A model generated the notes under the pieces. That model searched no databases. It had not been told where the DNA came from and saw only the letters and a program-made list of their open reading frames with translations. The position numbers and the translations under genes were made by a program. A DNA stretch of 27,842 bases from an uncultured Bacteroides sp. (GTDB lineage: Bacteria; Bacteroidota; Bacteroidia; Bacteroidales; Bacteroidaceae), in contig CAAFTU010000081.1 of assembly GCA_900766005.1 (NCBI GenBank), forward strand, positions 1-27,842, given 5' to 3'. Position 1 is the stretch's first letter. Each line of letters opens with the position of its first letter. This document shows positions 24,826-27,842 of the stretch, piece by piece.

Positions 24826-25926
24826 ATGAAAAAGTTAACTTATTTAGCTATGGCAACAGCCGCATTAAGCATGGCTGCATGCTCTGGAAACCAAGCTGGC
24901 TACGTTGTTACAGGTACAGTGGAAGGCGCTGCCGACGGTGACACTGTTTATCTTCAGGAACCTGCTGGCAGATCGCTGACCAAACTCGATACAGCTGTCA
25001 TTGCCAACGGCTCTTTCACATTCAAAGGCGTACAGGATTCAGCTGTCAACCGCTACCTCACTTGCCAGGTGAACGGTGCACCGCTGATGGTGGACTTCTT
25101 CCTTGAAAACGGTACCATCAACGTATCACTCAACAAAGAAGAAAGCACAGTGAAAGGTACAGCCAGCAACGATGCTTACCAAGAGATGAAATCACAGCTC
25201 AACGCCATCGGCAAGAAAGCAAATGCCATCTACGAAGCGATGAGCAACAGCACGCTGACTGACGAGCAGAAAGAAGCAAAGCAGCAAGAAGCTATGAAGC
25301 TGCAGGATGAATACCAGAACACAATTAAAGCATCCATCGAGAAAAACATCACACTCCCGGTAGGCGTGTTCTTGTTCAAACAGACATTCTACAACAACTC
25401 CATCGAAGAAAACGAAACGTTGCTCAGCAAATTGCCGGCCAACTACCAAAACGATGAGATGATTGTAAACATCAAAAAGATGATCGACACGCAAAAGAAA
25501 ACAGCCATAGGCACTAAGTTCACAGACTTTGCCATGAAGACTCCCGACGGAAAAGACGTGAAGCTGTCCGACTACGTGGGTAAAGGCAAAGTGGTATTGG
25601 TTGACTTCTGGGCTAGCTGGTGTGGTCCTTGCCGCCGTGAAATGCCGAACCTGGTAGATGCTTACAAGAAATACAAAGGCAAAAACTTTGAAATCGTAGG
25701 CGTATCTCTCGACCAAAGCGCTGACTCTTGGAAAGATGCCATCAAAAAACTGAACATCACTTGGCCGCAAATGTCCGACTTGAAGTTCTGGAACTGCGAA
25801 GGTGCGAAGCTGTATGCCGTTACCGGTATTCCTTACACTGTACTTATCGACGGTGAAGGTACCATCATCGCACGCGGTCTGTATGGCGAAGAACTGCTGA
25901 AGAAAATCGGTGAAGTAGTGAAATAA
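24826..25926 (+). CDS. Thioredoxin-fold lipoprotein, TlpA/ResA-like with DUF4369
   Basis: Exported thiol-disulfide protein of 366 residues. The signal peptide ends in a lipobox-like SMAAC, with lipidation expected at Cys19. The N-terminal part (about 25-120) resembles DUF4369, the middle is helical, and the C-terminal redoxin domain has the CGPC site at Cys266 and Cys269 (WASWCGPC), followed by GIPYTVLIDGEG with its cis-proline. Relatives reduce or shuffle periplasmic disulfides. A consensus promoter, a strong terminator, and a base composition less GC-rich than its neighbours suggest a well-expressed single gene. Confidence 0.92.
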   Translation: MKKLTYLAMATAALSMAACSGNQAGYVVTGTVEGAADGDTVYLQEPAGRSLTKLDTAVIANGSFTFKGVQDSAVNRYLTCQVNGAPLMVDFFLENGTINVSLNKEESTVKGTASNDAYQEMKSQLNAIGKKANAIYEAMSNSTLTDEQKEAKQQEAMKLQDEYQNTIKASIEKNITLPVGVFLFKQTFYNNSIEENETLLSKLPANYQNDEMIVNIKKMIDTQKKTAIGTKFTDFAMKTPDGKDVKLSDYVGKGKVVLVDFWASWCGPCRREMPNLVDAYKKYKGKNFEIVGVSLDQSADSWKDAIKKLNITWPQMSDLKFWNCEGAKLYAVTGIPYTVLIDGEGTIIARGLYGEELLKKIGEVVK

Positions 25927-25957
25927 CGAAAAACTTTCACAGTATTCAAACATAGAA

Positions 25958-25991
25958 GCACGTCCGTTTCACAGCGGACGTGCTTTTTTTT
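25958..25991 (+). terminator. Terminator of the thioredoxin lipoprotein gene
   Basis: GCACGTCCG (25958-25966) pairs perfectly with CGGACGTGC (25975-25983) around an 8-base loop, followed by eight T. It lies 31 bp after the stop codon. Confidence 0.95.
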
Positions 25992-26045
25992 ATCCAAATC
26001 ACAACTAATTTCACAATTCCTACCTGTTTTTATCTAATAAATCTA

Positions 26046-26053
26046 TATCTTTG
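26046..26053 (+). promoter_or_regulatory. ansA: -7 box of the asparaginase gene (TATCTTTG)
   Basis: TATCTTTG fits TAnnTTTG exactly and lies 28 bp before the chosen start codon. The -33 region, about 20 bp upstream, has only CTGTTTT. The position after the preceding terminator supports it. Confidence 0.6.
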
Positions 26054-26081
26054 TCATCAATTTAGCAGAAATTCTATAATT

Positions 26082-27122
26082 ATGAGAGAAGATACACCCT
26101 CAGTTTTGTTAATTTACACTGGTGGTACTATCGGAATGATAGAAAACCCGGAAACGGGCGCGCTTGAAAATTTCGATTTTGCCCACCTGCTTAAACACGT
26201 GCCAGAGCTGAAAAGATTCAACTATCACATTTCCTCCATTCCCTTTAATCCGCCACTTGACTCCTCCGATATGGAGCCCATTTACTGGACCAAGATGGTG
26301 AAAATCATTGATGAGAACTACGACAAGTTCGACGGCTTCGTCATTCTTCACGGAACAGATACCATGGCTTATACGGCCTCTGCCCTCAGCTTTATGCTCG
26401 AGAACCTTCACAAGCCTGTCATTCTCACCGGATCGCAACTGCCCATCGGAACACTGCGCACAGACGGAAAGGAAAATCTGATTACCGCCATCGAGATTGC
26501 TGCAGCCAAGAATCCGGACGGCACTCCAGTGGTGCCCGAGGTCTGCATTTTCTTTGAGAACGAACTCATGCGAGGCAACAGAACAACCAAAATCAACGCC
26601 GAGAATTTCAATGCCTTCCGCTCATTCAACTATCCGCCACTGGCGAAGGTGGGCATTCACATCAAATATGAGCCGTGTCTGATTCGCAAACCGGACTTCT
26701 CCAAACCGCTGAAGGCCCACTACCTGTTCGACACGAATGTGGTTATCCTAACCCTCTTCCCCGGCATTCAGGAAAGCCTCGTAACGGCTATTCTCAACGT
26801 ACCCGGGCTGAAAGCAGTGGTAATGAAAACATTCGGATCGGGAAATGCACCGCAGAAGGAATGGTTTATCCGCCTGCTCAAGGAAGCTACCGAACGGGGA
26901 ATCATCATTGTCAACATCACGCAGTGTGCATCGGGTGCGGTAGAAATGGGACGCTATGAAACGGGCGTACACCTGATGGAAGCCGGCGTTATCAGCGGAT
27001 ATGACAGCACACCGGAATGTGCCATCACCAAACTGATGTTCCTCCTGGGCCACGGATTACACAATCAGGAAATCCGCGAAAAAATGAACGCTTGCCTGAT
27101 AGGGGAAATCTCAAAAAAATAA
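26082..27122 (+). CDS. ansA: L-asparaginase, type I (cytoplasmic)
   Basis: Hydrolyses L-asparagine to aspartate and ammonia. From ATG 26082 it is 346 residues, the usual length for type I enzymes. Catalytic threonines are visible in YTGGTIG (Thr13, Thr16) and HGTDTMAYTA (Thr92, Asp93), with GSQLPIG and NGTDGKEN-like (RTDGKEN) segments. An upstream in-frame extension to 25980 would start inside the terminator of the previous gene and overrun the promoter, so it was rejected. No signal peptide is present, in agreement with the low-affinity cytoplasmic class. Confidence 0.94.
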   Translation: MREDTPSVLLIYTGGTIGMIENPETGALENFDFAHLLKHVPELKRFNYHISSIPFNPPLDSSDMEPIYWTKMVKIIDENYDKFDGFVILHGTDTMAYTASALSFMLENLHKPVILTGSQLPIGTLRTDGKENLITAIEIAAAKNPDGTPVVPEVCIFFENELMRGNRTTKINAENFNAFRSFNYPPLAKVGIHIKYEPCLIRKPDFSKPLKAHYLFDTNVVILTLFPGIQESLVTAILNVPGLKAVVMKTFGSGNAPQKEWFIRLLKEATERGIIIVNITQCASGAVEMGRYETGVHLMEAGVISGYDSTPECAITKLMFLLGHGLHNQEIREKMNACLIGEISKK

Positions 27123-27148
27123 ATCCGGAAGAAAGATAGAAGAGAAAT

Positions 27149-27200
27149 TCAGAAAGAAAGAAAGAAAGAAAGAAAAGAGACAAGAAAGAAACAAAGAGAA
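27149..27200 (+). repeat. GAAA simple repeat after asparaginase
   Basis: A pure-purine stretch dominated by AAAG/GAAA repeats follows the asparaginase stop. It carries no open frame and no hairpin. It is the first part of the 680-bp gene-free spacer 27123-27802. Confidence 0.75.
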
Positions 27201-27265
27201 GAAACAGAAAAAGATAGTAGAAGTAAACAGAACAGAACAAAACACAATAAAATTCAAACCGGAAA

Positions 27266-27300
27266 GAATGGGTCTGGCAAACAGGCTCATTCTTTTTTTT
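27266..27300 (+). terminator. Terminator downstream of asparaginase
   Basis: GAATGGGTCTG (27266-27276) pairs with CAGGCTCATTC (27282-27292) as an 11-bp stem with two G-T pairs and a GCAAA loop, followed by eight T. It lies 144 bp after the asparaginase stop, after the purine-rich stretch. Confidence 0.9.
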
Positions 27301-27309
27301 CACTCTCAC

Positions 27310-27378
27310 TATACACTCCCACTGTATGCTTTACGCATCACACCCTATGCGTCACGCTTTACACTTTACGCTTTACGT
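27310..27378 (+). repeat. TTTACGC/TCACGC low-complexity repeats
   Basis: Degenerate repeats of ACGCTTTACAC and ATGCTTTACGC-like words lie after the terminator. A 79-codon open frame over them is an effect of the repeat (recurring TyrAlaLeuArg) and is not called as a gene. Confidence 0.65.
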
Positions 27379-27456
27379 AGGAACCGGTATGAGAAAAAAG
27401 TGGAAGAAATCACTATATCTTATGAGCAGACACCACGCATATACCTTATAATAGGG

Positions 27457-27488
27457 ATTGCAGAAAGATGCAGACTGCTGTATCTTTG
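27457..27488 (+). promoter_or_regulatory. Orphan promoter
   Basis: ATTG (27457-27460), a 20-bp spacer and TATCTTTG (27481-27488) fit the Bacteroidetes promoter with one mismatch in the -33 element. No plus-strand gene follows before the rRNA operon. A terminator lies about 115 bp downstream. Confidence 0.6.
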
Positions 27489-27494
27489 CAGTAT

Positions 27495-27612
27495 CAGAAT
27501 TGAATAATCAAATGGAATAAAACGAATTAATTAGTCATAATTTTATTACGTAGCCACATTAAGTAAGTATAACTGCTCCTGCCGAAGTGATTCGCCGGGA
27601 GTTTTGTTTTTT
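27495..27612 (+). ncRNA. Candidate small RNA of about 118 nt
   Basis: The interval from the predicted start of the orphan promoter to the T run of the following hairpin has no open frame (the only ATG is followed by a stop after one codon). It contains an AT-rich inverted repeat (AATAAA at 27516 with TTTATT at 27542, with inner ATTA/TAAT) and a GC-rich terminator hairpin. This layout is that of an independent small RNA. No family was recognised. A vestigial leader of a lost gene is the main alternative. Confidence 0.4.
27576..27612 (+). terminator. Intrinsic terminator of the candidate small RNA
   Basis: CTCCTGCCGAA (27576-27586) pairs with TTCGCCGGGAG (27591-27601) with one C-C mismatch and one G-T pair, loop GTGA, followed by TTTTGTTTTTT. 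Confidence 0.85.
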
Positions 27613-27651
27613 AGGCAATTTGTAAGCTGCTACAAAAAATACAAGAGTGAT

Positions 27652-27687
27652 AAACCTATAGGTTTTCAAACGTAAGCCTATAGGCTT
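27652..27687. other. Pair of related 14-bp perfect palindromes
   Basis: AAACCTATAGGTTT (27652-27665) and AAGCCTATAGGCTT (27674-27687) are both perfect palindromes with the same 8-bp core and an 8-bp spacer. They differ by a matched A-T to G-C change on both arms, so symmetry is kept. The spacer and adjoining bases include CAAACGTA, a minus-strand TAnnTTTG box. Another inverted repeat, TTTGTA/TACAAA, lies at 27619-27636. Confidence 0.7.
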
Positions 27688-27760
27688 CTATGAGCTAACT
27701 CGCGCTTTTTTTATGCGGACGGAAAGTGACACAGATATATCCGGAAAGGATACCAAAAAG

Positions 27761-27794
27761 AAAGCCTCCGACTCATTGCTGAATCGGAGGCTTT
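27761..27794 (-). terminator. Terminator of the rRNA operon
   Basis: AAAGCCTCCGA (27761-27771) pairs perfectly with TCGGAGGCTTT (27784-27794) around a 12-base loop. On the minus strand the hairpin is followed by a T-rich CTTTTTGG. It lies directly after the 5S rRNA 3' end. Confidence 0.9.
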
Positions 27795-27802
27795 TCAAGA
27801 AA

Positions 27803-27842
27803 ACGGCAGCTACCTACTCTCCCACTGTTACGCAGTACCATC
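27803..27842 (-). rRNA. rrf: 5S ribosomal RNA, 3' end (partial)
   Basis: The minus strand reads GATGGTACTGC, then AACAGTGGGAGAGTAGGTAG, CTGCCG: the conserved 3' third of Bacteroidales 5S rRNA. About 40 nt of about 110-120 are in the window, and the 3' boundary is uncertain by a few bases. The 23S and 16S genes are expected to the right of the window edge, transcribed leftward. Confidence 0.92.

Noticed and set aside
27268..27507. 79-codon plus-strand frame near the right end
   Set aside because: It starts inside a terminator stem and translates low-complexity TTTACGC repeats into recurring YALR; no gene-like composition.

Overview
The window is chromosomal DNA from a member of the Bacteroidales, most likely Bacteroidaceae (Bacteroides or Phocaeicola-like). 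The evidence is the gene content (thiSEGCHF-type thiamine operon, DUF4369/TlpA-like thioredoxin lipoprotein, tricorn-like S41 peptidase, compact AddAB), repeated matches to the Bacteroidetes promoter (TTTG, about 20 bp, then TAnnTTTG), the scarcity of Shine-Dalgarno sites, and GC-richer genes separated by AT-rich spacers. No mobile element, CRISPR array, tRNA or phage gene is visible. The species cannot be fixed from sequence reading alone.

Layout. 1-2056 (-): most of a UvrD/PcrA helicase, cut by the window edge. 2057-2593: a gene-free spacer of nested tandem repeats. 2594-3175 (+): iron-type superoxide dismutase. Its terminator is fused to the promoter of the next unit. 3360-3437: a TPP riboswitch controlling thiS, thiE, thiG, thiC, thiH and thiF, followed by a ThiE/TenI-like gene (to 9567). 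9704-16340 (+): addA, addB and a PabA/TrpG-type glutamine amidotransferase in one tight run, closed by a bidirectional terminator. 16551-19275 (-): an HdeD/DUF308 membrane protein and a long RelA/SpoT homologue. 19496-23711 (-): a secreted tricorn-like protease and a metallo-beta-lactamase-fold protein. 23896-27122 (+): an AlkD-like DNA glycosylase, a thioredoxin-fold lipoprotein and a type I L-asparaginase. 27123-27802: gene-free, with terminators, low-complexity repeats, an orphan promoter-terminator pair (possible small RNA) and paired palindromes. 27803-27842 (-): the 3' end of a 5S rRNA, so an rRNA operon lies just to the right.

How the genes work together. ThiC makes the pyrimidine precursor. 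ThiF, ThiS, ThiH and ThiG make the thiazole. ThiE joins the two halves. The TPP riboswitch closes the loop by sensing the product. thiD and thiL are not in the window. AddAB processes double-strand breaks, and UvrD and AlkD add other repair functions.

The most unusual general feature is that almost every spacer holds its own short tandem repeat, different in sequence and unit length (9, 16, 20, 21, 24, 25, 27, 44 and 61 bp), often overlapping a start codon, stop codon, promoter or terminator arm. Other points worth checking are a RelA/SpoT protein whose synthetase half lacks key catalytic residues, a ThiF without the usual zinc and active-site cysteines, a second ThiE-like protein lacking both the ThiE and TenI signatures, a promoter built from two tandem copies upstream of the thioredoxin gene, and the possible small RNA beside the rRNA operon.
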